This document shows, piece after piece, positions 32,544-43,153 of a stretch of DNA of 64,000 nucleotides. The first letter of the stretch is position 1; each line of letters opens with the position of its first letter. The notes beneath the pieces were generated by a model, which was not told the origin of the DNA, ran no database searches, and worked only from the letters and a program-made list of their open reading frames with translations. A program made the translations under genes and the position numbers. The stretch comes from Sphingopyxis soli (GTDB taxonomy: Bacteria > Pseudomonadota > Alphaproteobacteria > Sphingomonadales > Sphingomonadaceae): assembly GCF_018682675.1 (NCBI RefSeq), contig NZ_JAFMTR010000079.1, forward strand, positions 1 to 64,000. Direction: 5' to 3'.

Positions 32544-33065
32544 TTATCGACGTTTCAGGCGGAAATTGTCAAACTTGCCGGTGAGGCGAAGAAAGAGCGG
32601 AAGAAGCAGGATCGAGACGATGATTTGCGGTGCGACAAGGCCCAAAACGCGTCCGGTCTCCGCGTGCGGGTGGGTAAGCAGCGCGGCGATCGACTGGACG
32701 ATCGCCACGAGCAGAGCGCCGATCGCCCAGTCGTGGAAAAAGCCGCGCCAATAGATGCGCTGCGACAGATAGGCGATCGCGATGCTCGCCGCGGTCCAGA
32801 GGAATATGGCGGTGCCGATCGGCGCGCCGCTGAACAGATCGTCCCACAGGCCGAGGGGCAGGCCGATCCACACCGGCCACATCTCGGTCCGCAGCAGCTG
32901 CCAGCACAGGAAGAAGAGCAGGCCGAGCGGCGGCAACACCGGCGAACTCGCGACCAGCGGCAGCATCAGCGGCAGCGCCGATGCGATCATCACCGTGGCG
33001 ACCGGCACCGCGCGCATCCGCCAGAGCGATGCCGGTTCGCCGAGACGCGGCCCTTTCTGGTTCAT
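32544..33065 (-). CDS. mreD: rod-shape-determining protein MreD
   Basis: 173 aa, five or six hydrophobic helices, with the conserved GLPLGLWDDLFSGAPIGTAI region typical of MreD. Small inner-membrane partner of MreC. Its ATG overlaps the mreC stop (ATGA), consistent with operon order mreB-mreC-mreD-mrdA-rodA. Confidence 0.92.
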   Translation of the reverse strand: MNQKGPRLGEPASLWRMRAVPVATVMIASALPLMLPLVASSPVLPPLGLLFFLCWQLLRTEMWPVWIGLPLGLWDDLFSGAPIGTAIFLWTAASIAIAYLSQRIYWRGFFHDWAIGALLVAIVQSIAALLTHPHAETGRVLGLVAPQIIVSILLLPLFLRLTGKFDNFRLKRR

Positions 33066-33967
33066 GGCGCCTTCGGAACCTCCGGCACCGCGTCGGCGTC
33101 GGGCTTCAGCAGCGCCTCGGCATTGTCGGGCGTATAGGGGCGCAGCACCGATACCGCGTCGACCTTTGCCGGGTCGGCGAGCGGCCGGGCGAGGGCGCCA
33201 TCGTCCTGGCGGCGGATGACGATCGCGACCGGGATGTTCGGCGGATAGAGGCCGCCGGTCCCCGAGGTGACGAGGATATCGCCGGGCTTGAACGGATTGT
33301 TCGCGATATTGAGCGTGCGGATGTCGAGATCGCCGTTGCCGCGGCCATAGGCGAGCGCGGGCAGGCCGTCGCGCGCGCGGCGGACGGGGACGATATTGTC
33401 GATATCGGTGATCAGCAGCACCTGCGACACGGACGGCCCCGAGCCGAGGATGCGGCCGATCAGGCCGTCGGCGCCGCGCACCGGCTGCCCCGCTGCGACA
33501 CCCAGGTTGCGTCCGATGCTGAGCAGCGCGATGCGCTTGCTGCTCGTCGAGGTCGAGGTGAGCAGATAGCCGTTGGCGATCGCCGTCTTGTCGGCTTCCT
33601 GCAGCTTGAGCAGCGCCTTCAATTGGCGATTCTCTTCCTGGAGCGAGCTGGTCGCGACGAGCTGGCGCCGCGTCGCGGCGAGTTCCTTGCGCAGCCGCCG
33701 GTTCTGCGACCCCGCGCCGACATAGGCCGACACCGCGTCATCGATGCCCGAGATCGAACCGATGACCGACCGGCTGGCGCGTGCGATCGGCGCCGTGACC
33801 TCGTGGCTGGCGACGCGCAGCGCGGCGAAGCCGACGGGATCGACGACCGACAGCACAGCCAGCAGCAAGCCCGCCACTGCCCCTGTCACCGCAATGACAT
33901 AGGCAACGAACAGGCTGTACTGGGCCTTTCGGGATTGCCCCGGACGCCGATGTGCCGGGCGGACCAT
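33062..33967 (-). CDS. mreC: rod-shape-determining protein MreC
   Basis: 301 aa. One N-terminal membrane helix (YVIAVTGAVAGLLLAVLS), a coiled coil (RRLRKELAATRRQLVATSSL), then the beta-barrel periplasmic domain with GADGLIGRILGSG and LVTSGTGGLYPPNIPV. It links MreB to the wall synthases. The C-terminal tail is Pro/Asp-rich. Confidence 0.94.
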   Translation of the reverse strand: MVRPAHRRPGQSRKAQYSLFVAYVIAVTGAVAGLLLAVLSVVDPVGFAALRVASHEVTAPIARASRSVIGSISGIDDAVSAYVGAGSQNRRLRKELAATRRQLVATSSLQEENRQLKALLKLQEADKTAIANGYLLTSTSTSSKRIALLSIGRNLGVAAGQPVRGADGLIGRILGSGPSVSQVLLITDIDNIVPVRRARDGLPALAYGRGNGDLDIRTLNIANNPFKPGDILVTSGTGGLYPPNIPVAIVIRRQDDGALARPLADPAKVDAVSVLRPYTPDNAEALLKPDADAVPEVPKAP

Positions 33968-33984
33968 GGTGCGACGTTACCCGA

Positions 33985-35031
<1,047 letters not shown>

Positions 35032-35226
35032 CTATACTGCTTCCTGTCATCGGCGCCGCCGGTCCAGGATGGACCGCGCCCCCGTAGAATTTTGACTCCG
35101 CATGTCCCGCCGTCAACAGCAGCAATCAGGGGGAGAGTCCGGCCTGTCCGAACGGATGGCTGGATAAAATGATCAGGCTGTGCGGATGGGTCGCGATTTG
35201 CGTCCGACTGCGCTAGGAGAGCTTCC

Positions 35227-37047
35227 ATGTCAATACGCCGCCTGCCGGAAAAGCTCGTAAATCGGATCGCGGCCGGTGAAGTGGTTGAAAGACCGGCCGC
35301 GGCGCTCAAGGAGCTGGTTGAAAACGCCATCGACGCGGGCGCGACTCGCATTTCGGTGCGAATCGCCGAGGGCGGGATGGCGCGGCTGGAGGTCGAGGAC
35401 GACGGTTGCGGAATGACCGCTGCCGAGATGGCGCTGGCCCTCGAACGCCATGCGACCTCGAAGCTGCCGACCGATGCGATCGAGGACGTCACGACGATGG
35501 GTTTTCGGGGCGAAGCCTTGCCCTCGATCGCCAGCGTTGCGCGGCTTACGCTCGAAAGCCGCGTTGCGGGAGGCGACGGGTGGCGTCGCGTCGTCGACAA
35601 TGGCGCGGTGGCCGCCGAAGGACCGGCGGCGCTGGCGAAAGGGACTCATGTTGTCGTCGAGGACCTGTTCGCGCGGGTTCCGGCACGGCGCAAATTCCTG
35701 CGCAGCCCTCGCAGCGAATATGCCGCCTGCCTCGACGTCGTGAAGCGGCTCGCGATGGCGCGCCCCGACATCGCCTTCGTCGTCGAACATGACGGGCGCC
35801 GCGTCCTCGACGTGCAAGGCGGACAGGATCGGCTGTCGCGGGTCGCCGCGCTCACCCAGCGCGAGCTGGCGGCGAACAGCATCGGCGTCGATGTGGAACG
35901 CGGCGAGGCGCGGCTGGGCGGCGTTATCAGCCTGCCCACCTACAATCGTGGCATCGCCGACCATCAATATCTGTTCGTCAACGGTCGCCCGGTGAAGGAC
36001 AGGCTGCTCGTGGGGGCACTTCGCGGCGCCTATGCCGACCTTCTCGCGCGTGATCGCCATCCGGTCGTGGCGCTGTTCCTCGATATTCCGACCAGCGAGG
36101 TGGACGTCAACGTCCATCCCGCGAAGACCGAAGTGCGGTTCCGCGACCCGCAGCTTATTCGCGGGATGATCGTCGGCGGCCTTCGCCGGGCGCTCGACGA
36201 GCATGGGTTCCGCAGCGTGCAGCGCCCCGCCGAGGCGGCGCTGTCGGCGTGGCAGCAGGAGCCTGTGCCGTCGCCCGAGCCCGCGACGGGGTTCCTCTTC
36301 GGTCGCCGTACCGAGCCCGCCGTCCACCTGTTCGGCGCCGACATCACGCCGCCGGGCGAGGATGTCGCGCGCGTCTATGACCGGCTCGTCCCCTTTGCGT
36401 CGGCGGCGCCCGCGCCGCCTTCGGGACGCGCCGAGGTCGCCGTCGCGCCGCCGCCGATGGCCGACGAGTACCCGCTCGGCATCGCGCGCGGCCAGATCGC
36501 CAACACCTATATCGTCGCCGAGGCCGAGGACGGCCTCGTCATCGTCGATCAGCATGCGGCGCACGAACGGCTTGTGCTGGAACAGCTCCGCCACGGCATG
36601 GCGGGGCGCGCCGTGCCGTCGCAGGGCTTGCTGTTGCCCGAAGTGGTCGAACTCGACGAACCCGCGTGCGACCGGCTCGAAGCCGCCGCGCCGCAGCTCG
36701 CCGCGCTCGGCGTCGAACTCGAACGCTTCGGTCCGGCCGCGGTGATGGTCCGCGCCACGCCGGCGATGCTCGGCGCGATCGATACCCAGAAGCTGGTCAA
36801 CGACATCGCCGACGATCTCGCGGGCTATGACGCGGCGCTCGGCCTCTCCGAAAAGCTCGAACTCGTTGCCGCGACCATGGCGTGCCACGGCTCGGTGCGA
36901 GCCGGACGGACCCTCAGCGTGCCAGAGATGAACGCGCTGCTCCGCCAGATGGAGGTGACGCCGCATTCGGGCCAGTGCAACCACGGCCGCCCGACCTGGG
37001 TGAAGCTTGCGATGCACGATGTGGAACGGCTGTTCGGGCGGAAATAG
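35227..37047 (+). CDS. mutL: DNA mismatch repair protein MutL
   Basis: 606 aa. N-terminal GHKL ATPase: AAGEVVERPAAALKELVENA, DDGCGM, TMGFRGEALPSIASVARL; then NGRPVKDRLL and DVNVHPAKTEVRF. The C-terminal dimerisation domain has the DQHAAHERLVLEQL and ATMACHGSVRAG motifs of the MutL endonuclease class, and CNHGRPTW near the end. It couples MutS mismatch recognition to strand repair. Divergent from mreB. Confidence 0.95.
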   Translation: MSIRRLPEKLVNRIAAGEVVERPAAALKELVENAIDAGATRISVRIAEGGMARLEVEDDGCGMTAAEMALALERHATSKLPTDAIEDVTTMGFRGEALPSIASVARLTLESRVAGGDGWRRVVDNGAVAAEGPAALAKGTHVVVEDLFARVPARRKFLRSPRSEYAACLDVVKRLAMARPDIAFVVEHDGRRVLDVQGGQDRLSRVAALTQRELAANSIGVDVERGEARLGGVISLPTYNRGIADHQYLFVNGRPVKDRLLVGALRGAYADLLARDRHPVVALFLDIPTSEVDVNVHPAKTEVRFRDPQLIRGMIVGGLRRALDEHGFRSVQRPAEAALSAWQQEPVPSPEPATGFLFGRRTEPAVHLFGADITPPGEDVARVYDRLVPFASAAPAPPSGRAEVAVAPPPMADEYPLGIARGQIANTYIVAEAEDGLVIVDQHAAHERLVLEQLRHGMAGRAVPSQGLLLPEVVELDEPACDRLEAAAPQLAALGVELERFGPAAVMVRATPAMLGAIDTQKLVNDIADDLAGYDAALGLSEKLELVAATMACHGSVRAGRTLSVPEMNALLRQMEVTPHSGQCNHGRPTWVKLAMHDVERLFGRK

Positions 37048-37209
37048 CCTGTCTCGCAATGGGACAGGGCGAGGCAAACCGGACCTGCAATAAACCTAAC
37101 AAATTGCTAAGTAACTTTACATGATACGAGTCGTTTTTGCAGCGGCTCGGTGCGTTTTGGACGGAAGGTCGCGCCGTTCGAAAGCTGATTGGTTGGGGAG
37201 GCGACGTAA

Positions 37210-37842
37210 ATGTTTAGGGCTGCAAAATTTTTTCTGGCTGCCGTAGTGGCGCTGGTTTCCGTTTCGCCGGCAAGCGCCGCCGTGACAATCTGCCTGGGCG
37301 GCGGCTGCGCGGGCGGCAACCCCGCGTCGAATGTCCTCTTCAGCGATAATCTGACCGGCACGTCGATCAACGCCACGCTGAACAATGCGCCGGGCATCGT
37401 GAATTTTTCCTCGCTGGAGGCGCTTAAAACACAGGCCAATGGGCAGGCGCGTATTTTCGCGGCGGACGGAACGCTCAACAACCCCTTCACCATCAGCTAT
37501 GTCGATGGCCTGATCAGCAAGCTCGAGCTCAACATCGATGCGAAGACGGCGGGCAACGTCAGCTTCGCGTTCACAGGCGGCGACAGCAACGGGCTGGTGC
37601 TCACGCCTTATGCGATCGGCGCGAATGGCGCGAACTTCTACAATGCCTTCAACGGCACCTTCAAGAGTGTGACCATATCCTTTCTTGATGGCGCGACGGC
37701 GAGCGATGTCAGCCAGGTTCGTGTGACGGCCATCCCGGCCGTTCCCGAACCCGCAACCTGGGCCATGATGTTGCTCGGTCTCGGCGCGGTCGGCGCCTCG
37801 CTCCGGCGGCGCACCCGGAACGCCGGTCCCGCCCTGGCCTAG
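37210..37842 (+). CDS. PEP-CTERM secreted protein
   Basis: 210 aa. N-terminal signal peptide (FRAAKFFLAAVVALVSVSPASA), a Gly/Asn-rich beta domain, and the C-terminal sorting tag AVPEPATWAMMLLGLGAVGA followed by basic RRRTR. The PEPATW-hydrophobic-basic tail is the PEPxxWA variant recognised by an exosortase, not encoded in this window. The mature function is unknown; such proteins often relate to exopolysaccharide and the cell surface. Confidence 0.88.
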   Translation: MFRAAKFFLAAVVALVSVSPASAAVTICLGGGCAGGNPASNVLFSDNLTGTSINATLNNAPGIVNFSSLEALKTQANGQARIFAADGTLNNPFTISYVDGLISKLELNIDAKTAGNVSFAFTGGDSNGLVLTPYAIGANGANFYNAFNGTFKSVTISFLDGATASDVSQVRVTAIPAVPEPATWAMMLLGLGAVGASLRRRTRNAGPALA

Positions 37843-37870
37843 TGCCGAACCGGACTTGTGTGTAATGAAG

Positions 37871-37897
37871 AGGCGCCGGTCGATCCGGCGCCTTTTT
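37871..37897 (+). terminator. rho-independent terminator after PEP-CTERM gene
   Basis: AGGCGCCGG (37871-37879), 5-nt loop, CCGGCGCCT (37885-37893), then TTTTT: perfect 9-bp GC-rich stem with a U-run. Confidence 0.88.
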
Positions 37898-37946
37898 CGT
37901 TGAGGTCTCACCGGGCTCGCGCGGTGCGGAAGGGGAGGATGGGCGG

Positions 37947-38483
37947 TTGCGTTTTCATTTGATGGCCATTGGCGCGGCTTGCATCGCCGCCCTGTCAGCG
38001 GCCGGTCCGGCTGCGGCCGCCGCGACGGCAAAGAAGGCTTCGTGCCCCGCCAAGCCCGTCCTGCCGCCCGAGCTGTCCGGCTGGGCGCGGAGCAGTTCAA
38101 ACAAGACGATCTATGGCTATGGCGACGCGCGCGCGGCGGACTGGCCGCCGCTGGCGGCGGCGCGCACCGGGTTGGCGCTCCACCGTTACGAAAGCCTCAG
38201 CTACTGGATCGCGCCAGCGCGCGCGCCCGATCCGTTCAAGTTCGGCGGCATGGTGCCGATCGTCGTCAAGCAGCCCGGCCGCCTGACCGTCGCGCTCGAC
38301 GAGGGCGCGTGGATCGACCTTGTGCGCGACGGTAAGATTGTGCGGTCGGTCAGCCACGATCATGGCCCCGCTTGCTCGGGAATCCGCAAGATGGTCGACT
38401 TCGACGTGACCGAGGGCCGTTACCTGCTCCAGATCGTCAATGCGCCGAACGCCTCGATCCGCGCGATGGCGGTGGTGCGCTGA
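37947..38483 (+). CDS. secreted protein of unknown function
   Basis: 178 aa with a signal peptide (MRFHLMAIGAACIAALSAAG, cleavage near AAA). The mature part reads PELSGWARSSS, LSYWIAPARAPDPFKFGG and VDFDVTEGRYLLQIVNAPNA, a beta-sandwich-like pattern. Two Cys (about 34 and 142) could form a disulfide. I recognise no enzyme motif. It converges with the MaoC gene; the two stop codons are adjacent. Confidence 0.75.
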   Translation: MRFHLMAIGAACIAALSAAGPAAAAATAKKASCPAKPVLPPELSGWARSSSNKTIYGYGDARAADWPPLAAARTGLALHRYESLSYWIAPARAPDPFKFGGMVPIVVKQPGRLTVALDEGAWIDLVRDGKIVRSVSHDHGPACSGIRKMVDFDVTEGRYLLQIVNAPNASIRAMAVVR

Positions 38484-38942
38484 TCAGTCGGTTCCCGCCT
38501 GGTCGCGGACGCGGATCAGCCCGGTCGAGACCATCGTCATCACCGGCGCGTCATGCTGGTTGAAAACGGTCAGCCTTGATTTGAACAGGCCCATTTCCGG
38601 GCGGCTTGCCGACCGGCGCTTTTCCAGCACCTCGGTTTCGCAGCGGAGCGTGTCGCCGGGATAGACAGGCGTCAGCCAGCGCAGATCCTCAATCCCGGGC
38701 GACCCGAGCCCGGCCTGCTCGTGCTCCTTCATATTGTCGACCATCATCCGCATCGCCATCGATCCGGTGTGCCAACCGCTCGCCGAGAGTCGGCCGAAAT
38801 GGGTGTTCGCGGCGGCTTCGTCGTCGAGGTGAAAGGGCTGCGGATCGTACTTGCCCGCAAAGTCGATCACTTCTTCGCGCGTGACCTGCTTGCTGCCGAA
38901 GCGGCGGACGACGCCGACCTCGATGTCCTCGTAATAGAGCAA
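38484..38942 (-). CDS. MaoC-family (R)-hydratase/dehydratase
   Basis: 152 aa, TTG start at 38942 after GGGGGAAAG; no nearby ATG gives the right length. Hot-dog fold hydratase motif FAGKYDPQPFHLDDEAA with catalytic Asp and His, then LSASGWHTGSMAMRMM and LRWLTPVYPGDTL. Acts on enoyl-CoA-type substrates. It follows phoD by 14 bp and is probably co-transcribed, though no functional link is evident. Confidence 0.85.
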   Translation of the reverse strand: MLYYEDIEVGVVRRFGSKQVTREEVIDFAGKYDPQPFHLDDEAAANTHFGRLSASGWHTGSMAMRMMVDNMKEHEQAGLGSPGIEDLRWLTPVYPGDTLRCETEVLEKRRSASRPEMGLFKSRLTVFNQHDAPVMTMVSTGLIRVRDQAGTD

Positions 38943-38956
38943 TGTCTTTCCCCCGG

Positions 38957-40525
38957 TCAGGCCATCTTGAGCCCGGCGACGTCGCGTTCGACCACCGCGG
39001 TCGCCCGCTTCGACAGCGTGTTCGTCGGCGTCGTCACCTTGTCGACGACCATGAAGTGCGATTGCCACGCCTCCTTGCCGACCTCGCACACGACATAGCC
39101 GCGTTGGTCGTTCGCGAATTTGAGCTCGGGGTTGAGCTTCAGGAACACGTCGGTGCCCTTGCGCTGGTCGCTGCCGTCGCCGCCGCTCGTTATCGAAGTC
39201 GCGACGATTTCGGCGGCCACGATCTTGTCCCTGTGGACCAGATTGCCACAGAAATTCTGATGCTCGTCGCCGGTCAGCACGACGGTGTTCCTGAGCCCCG
39301 CGAAACGCGAGAGGATGCGCTCGCGCGGCGCATCATAGCCCGGCCAGCTGTCGAGATTGAGGATTTTCTCGGGTTCATCCTCGCGGCGGCGGCGGTCGAG
39401 CGCCATCATCGTCACCTGCTGCGCGATGCCGTTCCACGTCGCGCCGCCTTCGCCGAGATTCTTCGCGAGCCAATCCTCCTGTGCCTTGCCGAGAACCTGC
39501 GCATCCTTGGCGAACACCTCGGGGCACGTCGGCTTGAAGCCATCGCCGCACGGTTGATTGCTGCGATACTGCCGCGTGTCGAGTATCTGCATCGCCATCA
39601 GATTGCCGTAACGAAGCTCGCGGTTCGCGGCGATGAACCCGCCGCGCGGGAGCAGCGCCTTGCGCACGGGCATATGTTCGTACCAGGCCTGAAAGGCTGC
39701 CTGGCGGCGCAGCATGAACACCTCGGGCGGCGGCGCGTCGGGGTCGTTGCCGTCATAGTCGAGCTTCCAGTCGTCATAGACCGAGACCCAGTCGTTGCGG
39801 ATCTCGTGATCGTCGAAGCTGGAGATAAACGCGTGCTGCGACCGCGCCGCCTGCATGTCGATGTCGAACAATGTCTGCGAATAAGCGGTGCGGAAATCGC
39901 CGAGATCCTGCAGTCCGCGCATCGCATATTTGCGGACAGGGCGGACGGGGAGGCCGTCGGGGAAGAGGTAATCCTGCTGATATTCGTAGATGAAGTCGCC
40001 ATAGTGATAGACGAAGGCGATGTCCTCGCGGGCAAGGTGGCGATAGGCGCCATAGAAGCCCGATTCATAATGCTGGCAGCCGCACACCCCGAACTTCAGC
40101 GCGTCGACATTCGCGCCGGCGACGGGGAGCGTCTTCGCCCGGCCGCGCAGGCTGCGCTCGCCCCCCGCGGTGAAGCGATAATAATAGGGGCGGTTCGGCT
40201 GGAGTCCCGCGACCTCGACATGGACGCTGTGGCCGAGCTCGGGGCGTGCGAGTTCGGTGCCCTTGGCGGCGATCTCCTTGAACCCGCTATCGGGCGAGAC
40301 TTCCCATTCGACCGGCACGGTGGCGAGCGGCATCCCGCCGTGCGGTTCCATGGGCGCAGGCGCCAGGCGCGTCCAGATGACGAACCCGTCGCTGGCCGGG
40401 TCGCCGGCCGCAACGCCGAGGCTGAAAGGGAAGTCGCGGAAAATACCGGCCTCCGCGCGCAGGATCGCGGGCGCCGACAGCCCGGCGAGGGTCGCGGTGG
40501 CAAGGAAATGGCGACGGTTCAGCAT
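38957..40525 (-). CDS. phoD: Tat-exported PhoD-type alkaline phosphatase
   Basis: 522 aa from ATG 40525. Twin-arginine signal MLNRRHFLATATLAGLSAPA. PhoD N-terminal domain with SLGVAAGDPASDGFVIWTRL, Cys-containing FGVCGCQHYESGFYGAYRHL, metal ligands in HYGDFIYEYQ, SSFDDHEIRNDW and VLTGDEHQNF. It is a periplasmic or extracellular phosphodiesterase/phosphomonoesterase using Fe and Ca. A PhoB box could not be confidently seen upstream. Confidence 0.92.
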   Translation of the reverse strand: MLNRRHFLATATLAGLSAPAILRAEAGIFRDFPFSLGVAAGDPASDGFVIWTRLAPAPMEPHGGMPLATVPVEWEVSPDSGFKEIAAKGTELARPELGHSVHVEVAGLQPNRPYYYRFTAGGERSLRGRAKTLPVAGANVDALKFGVCGCQHYESGFYGAYRHLAREDIAFVYHYGDFIYEYQQDYLFPDGLPVRPVRKYAMRGLQDLGDFRTAYSQTLFDIDMQAARSQHAFISSFDDHEIRNDWVSVYDDWKLDYDGNDPDAPPPEVFMLRRQAAFQAWYEHMPVRKALLPRGGFIAANRELRYGNLMAMQILDTRQYRSNQPCGDGFKPTCPEVFAKDAQVLGKAQEDWLAKNLGEGGATWNGIAQQVTMMALDRRRREDEPEKILNLDSWPGYDAPRERILSRFAGLRNTVVLTGDEHQNFCGNLVHRDKIVAAEIVATSITSGGDGSDQRKGTDVFLKLNPELKFANDQRGYVVCEVGKEAWQSHFMVVDKVTTPTNTLSKRATAVVERDVAGLKMA

Positions 40526-40669
40526 GGCGGCTCCGAAAGCGAGATGGCGACTCAGCGCCAGCGGCATAGCCCAGCCGCGCGCACATTCCCATGCGCCGCT
40601 TTGGTTCTTTTGCCGCTTGCCAGTCTGTACCAGGTTTGAGACAGACCGGTGATCAACCGGGGGGGCATC

Positions 40670-41674
40670 ATGAGCAGAATATCGAACAAGTGCAGCGCAT
40701 TGGCTTTGGCGGGGGCGCTCGTGATCGTGTCCGCACCGGTGGGCGCCCCGCCTGTTGCGGCAGCGACGACCGCGGCCGCGGCTGCGTCCGATCCGATAGC
40801 GGCGCAGCAACGCGCGGCGGCCGAGAAATTGCTGAAGGAACTGGATCGCCAAACGGGGACGATCCCGATCCCGGCGGCGAAGGCCGACCTCAACCTCGGC
40901 GACCGATATTATTTTGTCGGGCCCGAACAATCGCGCACGATTCTGGTCGACATCTGGCGCAACCCGCCCGCGGCGGCGAACGGTGTGCTCGGCATGGTGT
41001 TTCCCAAGGGCAAGAGCTTCGTCGACGACACCTGGTCGGCGGTGATCACCTATGAAGACACCGGCTATGTATCCGACGACGATGCCAAGACGATCGATTA
41101 CAACGAGATGCTCGCCAACATGAAGGCAAGCGACGAGGCACAGGCGCCAGATATCCGCGCGCAGGGCTATCCCGCGGGCATTCTCCAGCGCTGGGCGCAG
41201 GCGCCGACCTACGACGCCGGCAAGCATTCGCTCGTCTGGGCGCGCGACATCAAATTCGACGATGCGCCCGAAGATACGCTCAACTACGACATCCGCTTGC
41301 TCGGACGCGAGGGTGTGCTGAGCATGAACATCCTCGCGGGCATCAGCCAGCTCGACGAAGTGCGCGAGGCGGCCAAGACCTTCGCCAGCGTTGGCAGCTT
41401 CCGGGACGGCGCGCGCTATGCCGACTATGATCCCGCGACCGACAAAAAGGCCGAATACGGGATCGCCGGGCTGATCGCCGCGGGCGGCGCGGCGGCGGTT
41501 GCGAAAAAGGTGGGCCTGCTCGCGATTCTTGCGAAGTTCGGCAAATTCCTGCTGATCGGCGTCGTGGCGCTGTTTGCGGCCTTCCGCAATTTCATCGGCG
41601 GGCTGTTCGGCCGCAAGGCCGCGAGGGACGCCGCCGAATGGGAAGCGCCCGCCGATGAGGACAGGCGCGACTGA
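40670..41674 (+). CDS. DUF2167 membrane protein
   Basis: 334 aa from ATG 40670; GTG 40649 is possible but gives a poor signal peptide. Signal sequence, then the DUF2167 core: LNLGDRYYFVGPEQS, FVDDTWSAVITYEDTGYVSD, DYNEMLANMKA, and a C-terminal transmembrane segment FGKFLLIGVVALFAAF with a charged tail. Unknown function; the family is predicted to be membrane-anchored with a large periplasmic part. Confidence 0.85.
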   Translation: MSRISNKCSALALAGALVIVSAPVGAPPVAAATTAAAAASDPIAAQQRAAAEKLLKELDRQTGTIPIPAAKADLNLGDRYYFVGPEQSRTILVDIWRNPPAAANGVLGMVFPKGKSFVDDTWSAVITYEDTGYVSDDDAKTIDYNEMLANMKASDEAQAPDIRAQGYPAGILQRWAQAPTYDAGKHSLVWARDIKFDDAPEDTLNYDIRLLGREGVLSMNILAGISQLDEVREAAKTFASVGSFRDGARYADYDPATDKKAEYGIAGLIAAGGAAAVAKKVGLLAILAKFGKFLLIGVVALFAAFRNFIGGLFGRKAARDAAEWEAPADEDRRD

Positions 41675-41678
41675 CCTT

Positions 41679-41781
41679 CCTCGTCATGCCGGACCCTTCG
41701 ACAGGCTCAGGACAGGCTTGATCCGGCATCCACCGTCGCGCTCGACCGCTTGGACCCCGGATCGAGTCCGGGGTGACGAGG
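41679..41781. repeat. sphingomonad-type palindromic intergenic repeat
   Basis: CCTCGTCA at the left end mirrors TGACGAGG at the right; internal units TGCCGGA...TCCGGCA and GGACCCCGGATCGAGTCCGGGG are themselves near-palindromes, and CCCTTCGACAGGCTCAGGAC is inserted in the left unit. The same CTCGTCATG...GGGTGACGAG frame recurs inside glyS at 56562. Confidence 0.75.
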
Positions 41782-41801
41782 CAAGGAAAGTTGGGCGATA
41801 G

Positions 41802-43109
41802 CTACCGCCCGATACTGAGCCGCGCGAACATGGTAGCGCCGATCGGATTCTTGCCATAGGCGGCATCGAGCAGCCGCGGCTTGTCGAACGCCGCGACGCT
41901 GCCGCCCAGCGCGAGGTTCAGCGGGCCGGCCAGGGGGATGCGATAGGCATAGCCGGCCTGGAACTTGGTCACGCGGAACGGCACATCGTGAAGCGGATCG
42001 TCATGGTCCGAAAACAGCTCGTCATTCTTCACATTCTCGATGCGGCCGAACAGCGAGTGATGATCGTCGATGTCCCAGTTCACCTCGGCGAGATACGCCG
42101 TCAGCGTGTCGCCCGGATCGCGGTTCTTGGCGCTGAATGCCGCGGTTGCCGACAGGCCCCTGCCATTCGCATATTGGACGCTCGCGGTGGTGCGATGCTC
42201 GTTCTCGCCCGGATGCTGCGCCTCGGGTTCTTTCAGGCGCGCATGGCTGACCTGTAGTGCCCAGGCCGGTGTCGGTGTCCACGTCCCGCGCACGCTCCAG
42301 CTGTCGAAGCGCGGCGTTTCGATGTTCCAGCGCTTTTCGTCGGGCTCACGTCCCGTGAAGAGCGAGCCCTCGAGTTGAAACGTCCGCGTCTGATAACCCA
42401 GCGTCGCGACGCCATAGGTGATGTGCGTCGAATCGAACCAGTGGTGGGTGATCGGCGCCTCGGGATTATAGCGCGCGCTGCCGCGGTGCATGAAGGCGCT
42501 CGGGCCGATTGCCGGCTCGCCGACGGGACCGACGTAGAGAAACAGGCGCTCGCCGTTTTCGCCGACATTGATGTCGACGCGCGCGGCGAGTTCCATGAAC
42601 AGGTCGTGCGGATGCTGGCGGTCGACCAGCGGTTCGCCGCCCGCGGTCTCGCCGGTCGCGAACAGGTTGGGGTAGCCGCGGTTCGACATCAGTGGCTCGA
42701 GGCTCATCATCGATTTGAGCTGGATGCGGCCCCAGCCCGTGTCTTTTTCGCCGGACAGCATCAGCATCGACTGGACATAGGCCTTGTCGTCGCCGCGCGG
42801 GCCGGACTGGTCCGAATAGACGCCCCAGGCAAAACCGTGCGCCATGACCATCCAGTCGTCACCGGCGTCGATGTGGAGGCCGCTATGGCCGCCTTCGTTG
42901 GCGGGAAGGCGCGCGGTTCCCGACCCCTCGGCAGGGCTCGCCACATCGCCATGGCCCATTGCCGAATGATCCATCCTCGAATGATCCATGGCTTCGTCGT
43001 CCGAGGGCGCTCCGGCGGACCGGTCATGTCCGCCATGATCCTGCGCGGCTGTGGACGGGGAAAGGAAGGCAAGCGCCGCGGCGCCCGCCAGAAAAGGCAG
43101 TTTCGACAT
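41802..43109 (-). CDS. metal-responsive outer-membrane-like protein with His/Met-rich N-terminus
   Basis: 435 aa with a signal peptide. Residues about 23-52 are a His/Met/Asp-rich stretch (DHSRMDHSAMGHGD) able to bind soft metals. The rest is a beta-rich barrel-like protein with alternating aromatic strands (HGFAWGVYSDQSGPRG, LFMELAARVDINVGENG, HHWFDSTHITYGVATLGYQ) ending ATMFARLSIGR. It is the third gene of the MerR-controlled leftward operon, so a heavy-metal role is likely but the metal is unknown. Confidence 0.68.
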   Translation of the reverse strand: MSKLPFLAGAAALAFLSPSTAAQDHGGHDRSAGAPSDDEAMDHSRMDHSAMGHGDVASPAEGSGTARLPANEGGHSGLHIDAGDDWMVMAHGFAWGVYSDQSGPRGDDKAYVQSMLMLSGEKDTGWGRIQLKSMMSLEPLMSNRGYPNLFATGETAGGEPLVDRQHPHDLFMELAARVDINVGENGERLFLYVGPVGEPAIGPSAFMHRGSARYNPEAPITHHWFDSTHITYGVATLGYQTRTFQLEGSLFTGREPDEKRWNIETPRFDSWSVRGTWTPTPAWALQVSHARLKEPEAQHPGENEHRTTASVQYANGRGLSATAAFSAKNRDPGDTLTAYLAEVNWDIDDHHSLFGRIENVKNDELFSDHDDPLHDVPFRVTKFQAGYAYRIPLAGPLNLALGGSVAAFDKPRLLDAAYGKNPIGATMFARLSIGR

Positions 43110-43153
43110 ATGAATTTCCTGACAAAGAAGGGGAATGGAGTTTTCCGTCTTCG

